Source of the DNA: Paenibacillus_D sp047238105
GTDB lineage: Bacteria > Bacillota > Bacilli > Paenibacillales > Paenibacillaceae
Assembly: GCF_047238105.1 (NCBI RefSeq)
Contig: NZ_JBDFMD010000001.1
Span: 6,448,001 to 6,512,000, forward strand
DNA length: 64,000 nucleotides
Reading direction: 5' to 3'
Position 1 is the stretch's first letter. Each line of letters begins with the position of its first letter. The notes beneath the pieces were generated by a model. The model made no database searches. It worked only from the letters and a program-made list of their open reading frames with translations, and had not been told where the DNA came from. The translations under genes and the position numbers were made by a program. This document shows, one piece after another, positions 1 to 8,492 of the stretch.

Positions 1-2
1 GC

Positions 3-1313
3 GTACAGTTCCGCTTGAACGGTCTGGGCCTGGGCTCTCCTCAGACAACATCTGGCGGCATGGATGAGTATTCGGTGAGCTGGGACACGACGCTCTATCC
101 GAACGGTGAGTATACGCTGACCGCCCGGGCGGTGGATGCGGCAGGCAACGCAGTCACGTCGCCGGGCGTGACCGTAATCATCAACAACACGGCACGCACG
201 ACTCTGATCACCGAGGATTTCAGTGTGGACGAAGGAGGCTTCGAGCCGGTGCGCGGCGGCACCTGGTCGGTTACGGATGGTCAATACCGGGTCACCAGTC
301 CCAACAATTTGCCGACCAATGGCAATCTGGCCATCCATGAAACGATCGTCTCCGGCGATTACACAGTTTCGATGGATGCCGCGAACACAGGCAGCTGGAA
401 CGGCTTCCGCGATTTTTCGATTATTCTGGAGTATCAGGATTTGAATAATTTCTACTACGCGAACTTTGGTCAGCAGGTCGATGCCAATACGGGGGCGATT
501 TTCAAAGTGGAGAACGGCACGCGTACGAAGCTGGCCGATATTCCTGTCCCGGTCCATCCGCCGACGATGTATTCCGTTGCCGTCAAGCGGGACGGCCACC
601 AGCTGGAGGCGTATGTCAGCGGCGTTCTTGCAGCAAGTGTCACGGATTCGACCTTTACGGCGGGAGGCAAGAGCGGTCTCGGGACGGTCAATGATGTGAC
701 CGTGTTTGATAATTTTGCCGTCGTGCAAGACAGGGAAGGGGACGGAGACCCTGAGCCTCCCGAAGAGCCCGCCTATGTGATAGAGGAAGACTTCTCGCAA
801 GATGCGGCCAATTTCAGTGAACTGATGGGCGGCTGGTCCGTTCAGAACGGCGTGTATATTCTTGATGCTCCTGACCGTGCCCAAACGACGGGCAACGGCA
901 ATCTGTCCATTCATAACGTGCAAATTACCAATGATTTTATTCTGGAAGTAGAGGCGCGAAACACAGGCACCAACAACGGGTTTCGTGATTATTCAGTCAT
1001 TTTTGATTATATTGATGCCGACAATTACAGCTACGTCAGCATGCATCAGGATGCGGCTGCCGCTGGTATTTTCAAGGTGACAGGCGGGACCATCAGCAAG
1101 TCCGCAAGCCTGACAGTAGGGACGCTTATCGGAACATGGCAGCAGGTTAAGATTCAGCGGCAAGCCGATCAAGTGGAGGTATATCTTGACGATATGCTCA
1201 TAGGCAGTAATGAAGCAACAGCGAATTCAGGCCGGATCGGTCTGGGAAGTCTGAATGATGTTACCGAGTTTGACAACCTGAAGGTGACGACAGCCATTCA
1301 ATCCGTGCCCTGA
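3..1313 (+). CDS. Secreted modular protein, C-terminal part (Ig-like plus two lectin-like domains), 5' truncated
   Basis: The reading frame is already open at the window edge, so this is the last 436 residues of a larger protein. Residues 1 to about 60 look like a bacterial Ig-like domain (WDTTLYPNGEYTLTARA, then VDAAGN). Two homologous blocks of about 170-180 residues follow, each starting EDFS and containing GxWSV, then NTG..NGFRD(F/Y)S and IFKV. They look like jelly-roll, LamG/DUF1080-like glycan-binding modules duplicated in tandem, joined by an acidic Pro/Glu linker. No catalytic domain is visible in the retained part. Position beside the rhamnosidase locus suggests the C-terminal binding region of an extracellular polysaccharide-degrading enzyme; that is inference. 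A hairpin terminator follows directly. Confidence 0.75.
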   Translation, partial: VQFRLNGLGLGSPQTTSGGMDEYSVSWDTTLYPNGEYTLTARAVDAAGNAVTSPGVTVIINNTARTTLITEDFSVDEGGFEPVRGGTWSVTDGQYRVTSPNNLPTNGNLAIHETIVSGDYTVSMDAANTGSWNGFRDFSIILEYQDLNNFYYANFGQQVDANTGAIFKVENGTRTKLADIPVPVHPPTMYSVAVKRDGHQLEAYVSGVLAASVTDSTFTAGGKSGLGTVNDVTVFDNFAVVQDREGDGDPEPPEEPAYVIEEDFSQDAANFSELMGGWSVQNGVYILDAPDRAQTTGNGNLSIHNVQITNDFILEVEARNTGTNNGFRDYSVIFDYIDADNYSYVSMHQDAAAAGIFKVTGGTISKSASLTVGTLIGTWQQVKIQRQADQVEVYLDDMLIGSNEATANSGRIGLGSLNDVTEFDNLKVTTAIQSVP

Positions 1314-1344
1314 CGTACAGTTGTCGTCGGGGGTGAACATGGTT

Positions 1345-1384
1345 GCTGCCTCCTGGGACACTTGATCCCTAGGAGGCAGCTTTT
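1345..1384 (+). terminator. Rho-independent terminator
   Basis: GCTGCCTCCT (1345-1354) pairs with AGGAGGCAGC (1371-1380), a perfect 10-bp stem followed by TTTT. It ends the secreted-protein transcript and separates it from the sugar operon. Confidence 0.8.
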
Positions 1385-1408
1385 CTGCCTAAGCGTTTTA
1401 TTTCAAGT

Positions 1409-1468
1409 AAATTGTGATAACAACCACAAATTATGAACATAGGCAAGCGTGTCTGATTTCAGTATACT
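1409..1468 (+). promoter_or_regulatory. Operator-like box and -10 for the 1517 operon
   Basis: TTGTGATAACAACCACAA (1413-1430) is followed by ATTATG. On the reverse strand the right half reads CATAATTTGTGG. About 30 bp downstream lies TATACT (1463-1468) without a convincing -35 box, as expected of an activator-dependent promoter. Very similar boxes lie at 13995-14020 and 55965-55994. Binding by the local AraC-type regulator is inferred; a degenerate CcpA cre site is the alternative. Confidence 0.45.
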
Positions 1469-1516
1469 TACTGTGCAGCAACAGGAAGGAATAAGGAACC
1501 AAAGGAGATTGAACAG

Positions 1517-2509
1517 ATGAAACCCAAAGCACTCGTATTACCCTCGCCGAGGCAGCAGAACAAAGTATGCTCCGAAGCCTGCCGGCAATTTATCAATGAT
1601 CATTATGAAGCGACATGGAATCCGTTTGAACGCGAAATGACCGAGACGGAATTGCTTGCGTATGCAGAAGAAACGGAGGTCGTTTTTACGACTTGGGCTT
1701 CACCGACCATTTCTCAAACGTTTCTAGATCGCGCGACAAATTTGAAAGCGATTGCACACGCTGCCGGCAGTGTCAAGCATATGCTCGATGAGTCTATCTT
1801 TGATCGGGGAATCCGCGTCTTCTCCGCCAACCCCCGCTTGGCGCTGGCCGTATCGGAATATTGTCTGGGAGCCATCATGATCGGACTCCGACACTACCAC
1901 CGCTTTAATGCCGTCATGCATGAGGGAGGCTATGGCATCCCCGGCTTGCTCGGCCAGGAGCTGACCGGTCAGACGGTGGGGCTGGTTTCAGCAGGCGCCA
2001 CAGCAAGAGGGCTGATTCGCATGTTGCAGCCATTTGACGTAAAATTGAAGATATACGACCCTTTTCTCTCGGAATCAGAAGCAGCGGCGTTGAATGCGGT
2101 CAACGTTTCGCTGGAGGAAGTCATGCAGTGTCCTGTCATCTCGGTCCATGCCCCTAAGCTTGCGTCGACCCGGGGCATGATCGGTCAGCAGCTGCTTCGC
2201 CTGATTCCCGATGGCGCCGTATTTATCAACGCAGCAAGGGCAGCTGTTATTGATTATCCGGCGCTTACGGAGGAGCTGAAGAGCGGACGTTTTTTTGCCG
2301 CGCTTGATGTGTTTGACCAGGAGCCGCTCGATCCCCGTCATGAGCTGCGGCAGCTGGACAATGTCATGTTGACGCCCCATATCGCAGGCGCGACAAGGCA
2401 GGGGCATCGTTCGCTGCTTGATGTTGTCGCCAGGGATGTCCATGCAGCTCTTCGCGGTGAAGCCACGAAGTATGAGATTGTCAAAGAGGTGTTTGCCCGC
2501 TTGGCATAG
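1517..2509 (+). CDS. D-isomer-specific 2-hydroxyacid dehydrogenase family protein
   Basis: This 330-residue protein has the two-domain layout of NAD(P)-dependent D-2-hydroxyacid dehydrogenases, which interconvert 2-hydroxy and 2-keto acids in the cytoplasm. Visible are the C-terminal substrate/NAD loop NAARAAVIDYPAL with the catalytic Arg, DVFDQEPLD with the Glu, and PHIAGAT with the catalytic His. The dinucleotide loop is unusual: aligned to GIIGxGxIGR it reads GLVSAGATARG, so the first and third Gly of GxGxxG are Ser and Ala. The start has AAGGAGATT 8-9 bases upstream. It is the first gene of an operon running to the rhamnosidase, so a role in catabolism of a sugar acid is likely; the substrate is unknown. 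Confidence 0.85.
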   Translation: MKPKALVLPSPRQQNKVCSEACRQFINDHYEATWNPFEREMTETELLAYAEETEVVFTTWASPTISQTFLDRATNLKAIAHAAGSVKHMLDESIFDRGIRVFSANPRLALAVSEYCLGAIMIGLRHYHRFNAVMHEGGYGIPGLLGQELTGQTVGLVSAGATARGLIRMLQPFDVKLKIYDPFLSESEAAALNAVNVSLEEVMQCPVISVHAPKLASTRGMIGQQLLRLIPDGAVFINAARAAVIDYPALTEELKSGRFFAALDVFDQEPLDPRHELRQLDNVMLTPHIAGATRQGHRSLLDVVARDVHAALRGEATKYEIVKEVFARLA

Positions 2510-2544
2510 CCTCATCGTCATCTTGATTAACAGGAGGGGTAGTC

Positions 2545-3327
2545 ATGATAAGAACGGGATTACTGTCGGTAACCTTCCGACAGTTTGCATGCCATGAGAT
2601 TGTCCGTCTCGCGTCGCAGGCGGGATTGGACGCCATTGAGTGGGGCGGCGACATCCATGTACCTCACGGGGACCAAGCGATTGCGCGGGAGGCAGCGGCG
2701 ATCACGGCGGACGCTGGCCTGGTCGTTGCTTCTTACGGCTCCTATTATCGCGCGGGAGTTAGCGAGGATGCCGGGCTGGCCTTTGAGACCGTTCGGGATA
2801 CGGCGGCGGAGCTGGGGGCGCCTGCCATACGGGTGTGGGCCGGAAACCGGGGATCAGACAAGGCTGACGAAGCGTATTGGGAAGCCGTCCGCCATGATCT
2901 ACATCGGGCAGGGAAGCTGGCTGCGGAAGCAGGGATGGAGATTCACCTGGAGTATCATGCCAATACCCTTACTGACAGCCGCATCAGTGTCCAGCGTCTG
3001 ATGAGTGCACTGGAGCATCCGGCGATTCGAATGAATTGGCAGCCTCCCACCGCCTGGAGTGTGGAGGAGCGACTTGCAGGCCTGCGGGATATCCTGCCGA
3101 GGCTTGCCAGCCTCCATGTCTTCCAATGGGAGCCGGGCGTCCGGTTGCCTTTGGCAGAAGGCGCAGCAGAATGGGCGGCTTATTTTGAACTGGTTGCCCA
3201 GACGGGGAGGAGTCACTATGCCATGCTGGAGTTCGTGCGTGAGGACGACCCCGGTCAGTTTCTGACGGATGCAGGAGAGCTGCAGCGCCTCGTCGCAGGA
3301 AGGGATCAGAGAAATGAAGACAACTAA
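2545..3327 (+). CDS. Sugar phosphate isomerase/epimerase (AP-endonuclease 2 fold)
   Basis: A 260-residue protein of the xylose-isomerase-like TIM-barrel family (AP_endonuc_2). The N-terminus LASQAGLDAIEWGGDIHVP is a typical first-strand metal/substrate region, EIHLEYHANT carries the central Glu/His, and the C-terminal YAMLEFVRED supplies another metal-binding Glu. Members isomerise or epimerise keto-sugars or cyclitols in the cytoplasm with divalent metal. The SD AGGAGGGG lies just before the ATG. The end overlaps the next gene by 14 bases, so the pair is translationally coupled. The exact sugar cannot be told from sequence. Confidence 0.82.
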   Translation: MIRTGLLSVTFRQFACHEIVRLASQAGLDAIEWGGDIHVPHGDQAIAREAAAITADAGLVVASYGSYYRAGVSEDAGLAFETVRDTAAELGAPAIRVWAGNRGSDKADEAYWEAVRHDLHRAGKLAAEAGMEIHLEYHANTLTDSRISVQRLMSALEHPAIRMNWQPPTAWSVEERLAGLRDILPRLASLHVFQWEPGVRLPLAEGAAEWAAYFELVAQTGRSHYAMLEFVREDDPGQFLTDAGELQRLVAGRDQRNEDN

Positions 3328-4954
3328 GACATGGACGTGGCATAAAACAGAGACGGAGCTTCACGCTGCGCGCGCGTACAGCAACCCGTACCTGGATGTA
3401 ACTGTAACTTGCACACTTACTTCCCCTGATGGAAACATCACGGAGGTGCCTGCTTTTTGGGACGGAGGTTCGACGTGGAGAGTCCGCTTTGCGCCAACGA
3501 TTGACGGCATATGGCATTACCGGACGTCAAGCTCTGAACCTTTGGATTCTGGACTTCATGGTGTTGAAGGAACTGTAGATGTCCGCCCCTACGAGGGCGG
3601 ACACCCTCTCTACCGGCACGGCTTTTTGCGCGCCGGGAGATGTGGCAGATCGTTCGTCCACCAGGACGGGACGCGTTTTTTCTGGCTGGGAGATACGGCG
3701 TGGGCAGCTTCGTCACGAGCAAGTATGGAGGAGTGGACCACGTACCTCAATTACCGTTCCTGGCAGAATTATACGGTTGTTCAGATGAATGCCCTGCCGC
3801 AATGGGATGCGACGGAAGCGGATACACGACTTCCCTTCAGACTGCTGCCGGACGGCCAATGGGACTTGACCCGTCCGGAGCCTGCTTATTTCCAAATGCT
3901 CGATGAGATGATCGCTCAGTCGGTGCGGCGGGGGATCGTCGTTGCATTGACCGCCTTATGGTGCAGTACCGTTCCGGGAGCCAATCGCAATTCAGCGCAT
4001 CTCAAACGACCTTGTGCATTTACAACAGAGCTTGCGGCACGCTATGGCAGCTACTTGTCTGCACGCTATGCAGCCTATGGCGTGAGCTGGCTGGTCACCG
4101 GTGACTCCGACTATGAAGAGGCCGGCTCAATCGACATTTACGAGTCCTGCGCGGTTGCGATTCGCCGGGATGCTCCACATGGGTTAATGACAGCACATCT
4201 CCACGGCGGCTTGCCGACGCCGGACAACCTGAATGAGCGGGCCTGGCTGGACTTTCATATGTTCCAGTCCTGTCATGTGGTCAGCAGCCCCGCTGTTGCT
4301 TTGCGGTATGCCGAGATCGACAGGAAGCTGGAGCCTGCGCGGCCGGTGTTGAACGGGGAGCCTTGCTATGAAGGGTTTCGTTTTTTTAGCAAGCGGCCGG
4401 ACCCGGGAACCGTCGACCGGCGGCTGGTCCGTCAGACTGCATGGAGCAGCATCCTTGGGGGGGCGAATGCCGGCTACACCTATGGTGCTCACGGGATATG
4501 GAATTGGCACCGCCAGGGAGAGGGTACGGCCGTACCCAAATATGGCGACTCGCCCGCCTGGGACGAGGCCGTGCGTCTGCCCGGGAGCGATGATATCGCA
4601 GAGATGAAGCGACTGCTTGACGAGATGGCCTGGTGGCGGCTCGAGCCCATGCCAAGCGATGAGCTCACCGTTTCGTCAGAGGGAGCGGCACCCGTCGCAG
4701 CCGCTGATCGCGAAGGGCGTCAAGTGGTGGCTTATTTTCCCGAGCGCTCGGGCGCCGTGCTCCGGCTGAAGGCGAAGCGATTGTGCTGGATCGATCCGGT
4801 TCGCGGCTTCGAAGAGGTAGCTTCCTGGCAGGCCGAGGCAGATACGCTTGTCGTCGATGCGCCGTCCTGGACGCATGATGCGGTCCTGATCGCTTATGAA
4901 GCGGAGGTGCGGGCGCCGGAGAGCCGCAAGACCCGGAGCGCTATCGAAGCATGA
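3314..4954 (+). CDS. DUF5060/DUF4038 glycoside hydrolase-like protein (GH140-like), copy 1
   Basis: 546 residues. The N-terminal about 95 residues form a DUF5060-like beta domain (VPAFWDGGSTWRVRFAP...G.W.Y). A DUF4038 TIM barrel follows (DGTRFFWLGDTAW, LVTGDSDYEEAG, LDFHMFQSCH, then PVLNGEPCYEG with the likely catalytic Glu). A small C-terminal beta domain ends the protein. DUF4038 proteins are related to GH140 apiosidases acting on rhamnogalacturonan-II side chains. There is no signal peptide, so it acts on imported oligosaccharides. The ATG at 3314 was chosen because AGGAAGGG precedes it; an upstream in-frame start at 3269 lacks an SD. A paralog lies at 10000-11691. The real substrate is not known. 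Confidence 0.8.
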   Translation: MKTTKTWTWHKTETELHAARAYSNPYLDVTVTCTLTSPDGNITEVPAFWDGGSTWRVRFAPTIDGIWHYRTSSSEPLDSGLHGVEGTVDVRPYEGGHPLYRHGFLRAGRCGRSFVHQDGTRFFWLGDTAWAASSRASMEEWTTYLNYRSWQNYTVVQMNALPQWDATEADTRLPFRLLPDGQWDLTRPEPAYFQMLDEMIAQSVRRGIVVALTALWCSTVPGANRNSAHLKRPCAFTTELAARYGSYLSARYAAYGVSWLVTGDSDYEEAGSIDIYESCAVAIRRDAPHGLMTAHLHGGLPTPDNLNERAWLDFHMFQSCHVVSSPAVALRYAEIDRKLEPARPVLNGEPCYEGFRFFSKRPDPGTVDRRLVRQTAWSSILGGANAGYTYGAHGIWNWHRQGEGTAVPKYGDSPAWDEAVRLPGSDDIAEMKRLLDEMAWWRLEPMPSDELTVSSEGAAPVAAADREGRQVVAYFPERSGAVLRLKAKRLCWIDPVRGFEEVASWQAEADTLVVDAPSWTHDAVLIAYEAEVRAPESRKTRSAIEA

Positions 4955-7584
4955 AGCCGACGATTGCAGCGTTGAGGTGCGAATACCGTGACCGTCCGCT
5001 CGGACTGGATGTTCAGCGTCCCCGCTTCGGCTGGCAATTGCACGCAGAGGGCAGATTGGTCCGACAACTGCGCTATCGACTCCAGACGGCGCTTGATGCT
5101 CAATTTGCGGAGATCCAGTGGGATTCTGGAGCAGTGGACAGCGACCAGTCCATACAGGTCGCCTATGACGGTCCTGATCTGCAGCCCTCGGTCAGGTATT
5201 GGTATCGGGTGCGGGCGGAGACGACGCATGGAGAGACGGGGTGGAGCGAGCCGTCCTGGTGGGAGACCGGTCTGTTGTCGGCAGAGCGGTGGGCGGATGC
5301 TCAGTGGATCGCCTGCCCGGAAGAAGATCCTGCCGATTCCGTTCACTATCTGAGAGGCCGCATCCGCACGGGCGGGATGGTCGCCAGCGCCCGCCTTTAT
5401 GCGACGGCGCTGGGCATCTACCGCCTGCAGGTAAACGGACGATTGCTGGAGGATTGCCTGCTCTCACCAGGTTGGACCAGCTACGACAAGCGCCTGCAAT
5501 ATCAGACCTACGATATCACGGAGCTGCTGACAGAAGACGTCCAGACGGTTCTGTGCATCGTGGCGGATGGCTGGTACAAAGGAGCGCTTACGGGGAAATA
5601 CAAGCGTAATGTCTACGGGGACCGCAAAGCGATGCTGCTGCAGCTTCATGTACGTTATACAGACGGAAAAGCGCAGATCTGGTCGAGCGGCGAGACGTGG
5701 GAAGCACTCCAGGGTCCGTTGGTGGCCTCCTCCCTTTATGATGGCGAATATTACGATGCTACGAGGGCGCTTGAGCCTGCAGGCAGCGGCAGAGTCAAGG
5801 TGCTGTCTGCCAGCAAGCATGCCATCATCGGGCAGGAGGGCATGCCGGTCCGGGAGACCGCATCCTTGCCGGTACAGAAGGTCCTGCACACACCGGCGGG
5901 TGAAACGGTACTCGATTTTGGTCAAAACCTGGCAGGAGGCGTTCGCTTCCGGGTTAGCGGCAATCCGGGCGACCGTGTGGAGCTAGTGCACGGGGAGGTG
6001 CTGGACAGCGAAGGCAATCTGTATGTCGACAATTTGCGCAGCGCCAAGCAGCGCATCACTTATGTTTGCAGCGGCGGTGAGGAGGAGACATACCAGCCGT
6101 TGCTCTCGTTCCAAGGCTTCCGCTACGTGCGCATAGAAGCATACCCCGGCGAGGTGCGGCCGGAGCGATTCATGGCGGTTGTGCTGCACTCTGATCTGGA
6201 GTCTGCAGGCAGCTTTGCCTGTTCCTCTAAAGGTGTAAACCAGCTCGTGCAGAACATTCGCTGGAGCCAGCGCGGCAATTTCATTGATATTCCGATGGAC
6301 TGCCCGCAGCGTGATGAACGGCTGGGCTGGACGGGCGACGCCCAGGTGTTCGCCCGGGCCTCGTCTTATCTGATGCATGTGGCACCATTCTTCTCCAAAT
6401 GGCTGCGCGATCTGGCAGCCGATCAGCGGCCTGACGGCGGCGTGCCCTCGGTCATTCCCTCCGTGCTGGAGAAACATTCGGCAGGCGGCTGGGGAGATGC
6501 AGCTGTTATCGTGCCCTGGCAGATGTATGTCGCCTATGGGGATCTGAGTCTGCTCGCGGAACAATACGGAAGTATGAAGGCCTGGGTTGAATACATTCAC
6601 GTTCAAGGGGAGATTCCAGGACTGTACAACACGGGCTTTCACTATGGCGACTGGCTTGCGCTGGATGCCAGGGAAGGCAGCTACAAGGGGGCTACGCCCG
6701 ACGATCTGATTGCCACCGCTTTTTTCGCTTATTCGTGTGAATTGCTCGGCCGTGCAGCCGGTCTGCTGGACTTGCAGGAGGATGAGCTTCGATATGCCGA
6801 GCTGCATGCAGAGGTGGTCCGCCAGTTCAGGAGGACATTCATTACGCCGGCAGGCAGACTCGCAGCACCTACGCAAACCGCACATGCACTGACCTTGTAT
6901 ATGAATCTGGCCGAAGCCCGCCACCGGCCTCGCCTGCTCAGGGATCTGCAGGCGCTGGTGATGGATGGCCAGGGGAAAGCTGAGATGCGCACCGGCTTTA
7001 TCGGGACGCCTTATATCTGCCATGTGCTGAGCGAAGGCGGACTGCATGAGCTGGCTTGCGAACTGGTACTGCGCGAAGAAGCGCCATCTTGGCTGTATGC
7101 GGTGAGCCGCGGAGCGACAACGGTATGGGAGCACTGGGATGGGATCAGAAGCGATGGTTCCTTTTGGAGTCGCTATATGAATTCCTTCAATCATTATGCC
7201 TATGGAGCGATCGCTGACTGGCTGTACGGCGTGGTGGCGGGGATCAGCAGTGAAGCAGAAGGTGCCGGATTCCGGCAAATCAGGATTGCGCCTCGCGTGG
7301 GGGGCGGCTTCACACATGCAAGTGCTGTTTACCGGAGCATGCACGGCGAGATTCGGTCCTCATGGGTGCTGCTGGAGGACAACGTCGAACTGGAGTGTGC
7401 GATACCGGCCAATACGACAGCTGTAATCACACTCTATGGTACGAGAAAGGAACGGGTCTCTGAAAGTGGACTGCCTCTGGAGCTGGCGGATGGAATTGTG
7501 GCAGCTCACAACCGCCTGGATGCGGCTCAGATCACAGTCGGCTCCGGAATGTACCGCTTCTCCTACGCGTTTGGGCACGAATAG
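4951..7584 (+). CDS. Alpha-L-rhamnosidase, GH78
   Basis: 877 residues, full length for GH78. It removes terminal alpha-L-rhamnose from oligosaccharides. N-terminal Fn3-like and rhamnosidase-N domains (RYWYRVRAET, then YDKRLQYQTYDIT) are followed by the concanavalin-like domain (FDFGQNLAGG type, about 310-420). The (alpha/alpha)6 barrel carries DCPQRDERLGWTGD, with general acid Glu456, and TTVWEHWDG, with the second catalytic Glu727. A C-terminal beta domain ends it (FNHYAYGAIADWLYG, then GFRQIRIAPR). No signal peptide is present, so it is cytoplasmic. The ATGA overlap with the preceding gene shows translational coupling. Confidence 0.95.
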   Translation: MKPTIAALRCEYRDRPLGLDVQRPRFGWQLHAEGRLVRQLRYRLQTALDAQFAEIQWDSGAVDSDQSIQVAYDGPDLQPSVRYWYRVRAETTHGETGWSEPSWWETGLLSAERWADAQWIACPEEDPADSVHYLRGRIRTGGMVASARLYATALGIYRLQVNGRLLEDCLLSPGWTSYDKRLQYQTYDITELLTEDVQTVLCIVADGWYKGALTGKYKRNVYGDRKAMLLQLHVRYTDGKAQIWSSGETWEALQGPLVASSLYDGEYYDATRALEPAGSGRVKVLSASKHAIIGQEGMPVRETASLPVQKVLHTPAGETVLDFGQNLAGGVRFRVSGNPGDRVELVHGEVLDSEGNLYVDNLRSAKQRITYVCSGGEEETYQPLLSFQGFRYVRIEAYPGEVRPERFMAVVLHSDLESAGSFACSSKGVNQLVQNIRWSQRGNFIDIPMDCPQRDERLGWTGDAQVFARASSYLMHVAPFFSKWLRDLAADQRPDGGVPSVIPSVLEKHSAGGWGDAAVIVPWQMYVAYGDLSLLAEQYGSMKAWVEYIHVQGEIPGLYNTGFHYGDWLALDAREGSYKGATPDDLIATAFFAYSCELLGRAAGLLDLQEDELRYAELHAEVVRQFRRTFITPAGRLAAPTQTAHALTLYMNLAEARHRPRLLRDLQALVMDGQGKAEMRTGFIGTPYICHVLSEGGLHELACELVLREEAPSWLYAVSRGATTVWEHWDGIRSDGSFWSRYMNSFNHYAYGAIADWLYGVVAGISSEAEGAGFRQIRIAPRVGGGFTHASAVYRSMHGEIRSSWVLLEDNVELECAIPANTTAVITLYGTRKERVSESGLPLELADGIVAAHNRLDAAQITVGSGMYRFSYAFGHE

Positions 7585-7697
7585 CGGCCCTCTCTCCTTT
7601 CGCCTGCTGAACAGGATTTTCGGCTGCAAGGTCGAATAACATAGGGGATACTTACACTTCGGCTGCAGGCTGGACGGGAACGAGAGGAGTGCACAGG

Positions 7698-8363
7698 TTG
7701 GCAAAGCATAGAGAACCGGGCGGCAGAGAGGAAGCGCCGCTGCTCTTGAAGGATAAGGCGTATCGCTCAATCAAGCAGGGGATTTTGCAGGAGACTTTTC
7801 AGGCAGGTCAATTTCTATCGGAGAAACAACTCATCGATCATTTGGCGATGAGCAAGACGCCGATCAAGTCGGCGCTGGATCGTCTGGAGGCGGAAGGGTT
7901 CGTGCAGGTTTCGCCAAAGCAGGGCATACTCGTCAAGGAGTTGTCCTATGAAAAAGTGAAGCACTTGTTCGATTTGCGCTTGGCGCTGGAGCTTTTCGTA
8001 GCTGAGCAGGTAGCTGGTCGACTGAGCCCGCTTTACTGCGAAAAGCTGGAGTTGAATCTGGCGGACCAGCGCAGGTTTATGAAGGAGCAAGACAACGAAC
8101 GCTTCACCGTATCGGATGCAGAATTCCATATGCTGCTATGCGAGGCGACGGGCAACAAAGAAATCATCAGCGTTATGGAGAATAATCAATCCCATCTTTA
8201 CCGTTTTGCGCTGCGGGTGATTCGCCGGCTGCCCGAACGTAAAGAGCAAGCTTACCGGGATCACGTCAACATCCTGGCAGCGGCCAAGGCGAATCAGCCC
8301 GAGGAGATGAAGCAGCTCATACGCGACCATTTGCAATACGCGAAGACGTTCTTAACCATATAA
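7698..8363 (+). CDS. GntR-family transcriptional regulator, FCD subfamily
   Basis: 221 residues. The N-terminal winged helix (AYRSIKQGILQETFQAG, then LIDHLAMSKTPIKSALDRLEAEGFV) is a canonical GntR DNA-binding domain. The remaining all-helical part matches the FCD effector domain (FDLRLALELFVAEQVAG, DAEFHMLLCEATGN, YRDHVNILAA), which usually binds a small carboxylate or sugar acid through Asp/His-held metal. A TTG start at 7698 was preferred because GAGGAG sits 8 bases upstream; GTG at 7689 overlaps that SD. It lies between two sugar operons. A palindrome in front of the sulfatase gene could be its operator. Confidence 0.88.
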   Translation: MAKHREPGGREEAPLLLKDKAYRSIKQGILQETFQAGQFLSEKQLIDHLAMSKTPIKSALDRLEAEGFVQVSPKQGILVKELSYEKVKHLFDLRLALELFVAEQVAGRLSPLYCEKLELNLADQRRFMKEQDNERFTVSDAEFHMLLCEATGNKEIISVMENNQSHLYRFALRVIRRLPERKEQAYRDHVNILAAAKANQPEEMKQLIRDHLQYAKTFLTI

Positions 8364-8402
8364 ATCCGGCAATTCGTACGAACAAAAACAATCCGCAGAA
8401 CA

Positions 8403-8458
8403 TTGACGCTTCTAAAGAGTATGCTATACAATGGCATTACCATAGATCTATGTTGTAT
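8403..8458 (+). promoter_or_regulatory. Promoter with overlapping palindromic operator before the sulfatase operon
   Basis: TTGACG (8403-8408) and TATACA (8425-8430) are separated by 16 bp. A perfect 12-bp palindrome CATAGATCTATG (8441-8452) sits just downstream, inside a wider ATACAA/TTGTAT symmetry (8426-8458), where a repressor would block initiation. The neighbouring GntR/FCD protein is the obvious candidate ligand; this is inference from position. Confidence 0.45.
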
Positions 8459-8492
8459 CTCTTTACGTACATTGTGACTGCGCGAGGGGGCG

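Noticed and set aside
5983..7344. 453-codon open frame on the minus strand
   Set aside because: It lies wholly inside the GH78 rhamnosidase gene, has no recognisable motif or SD and shows the residue mix of an antisense frame in GC-rich DNA.
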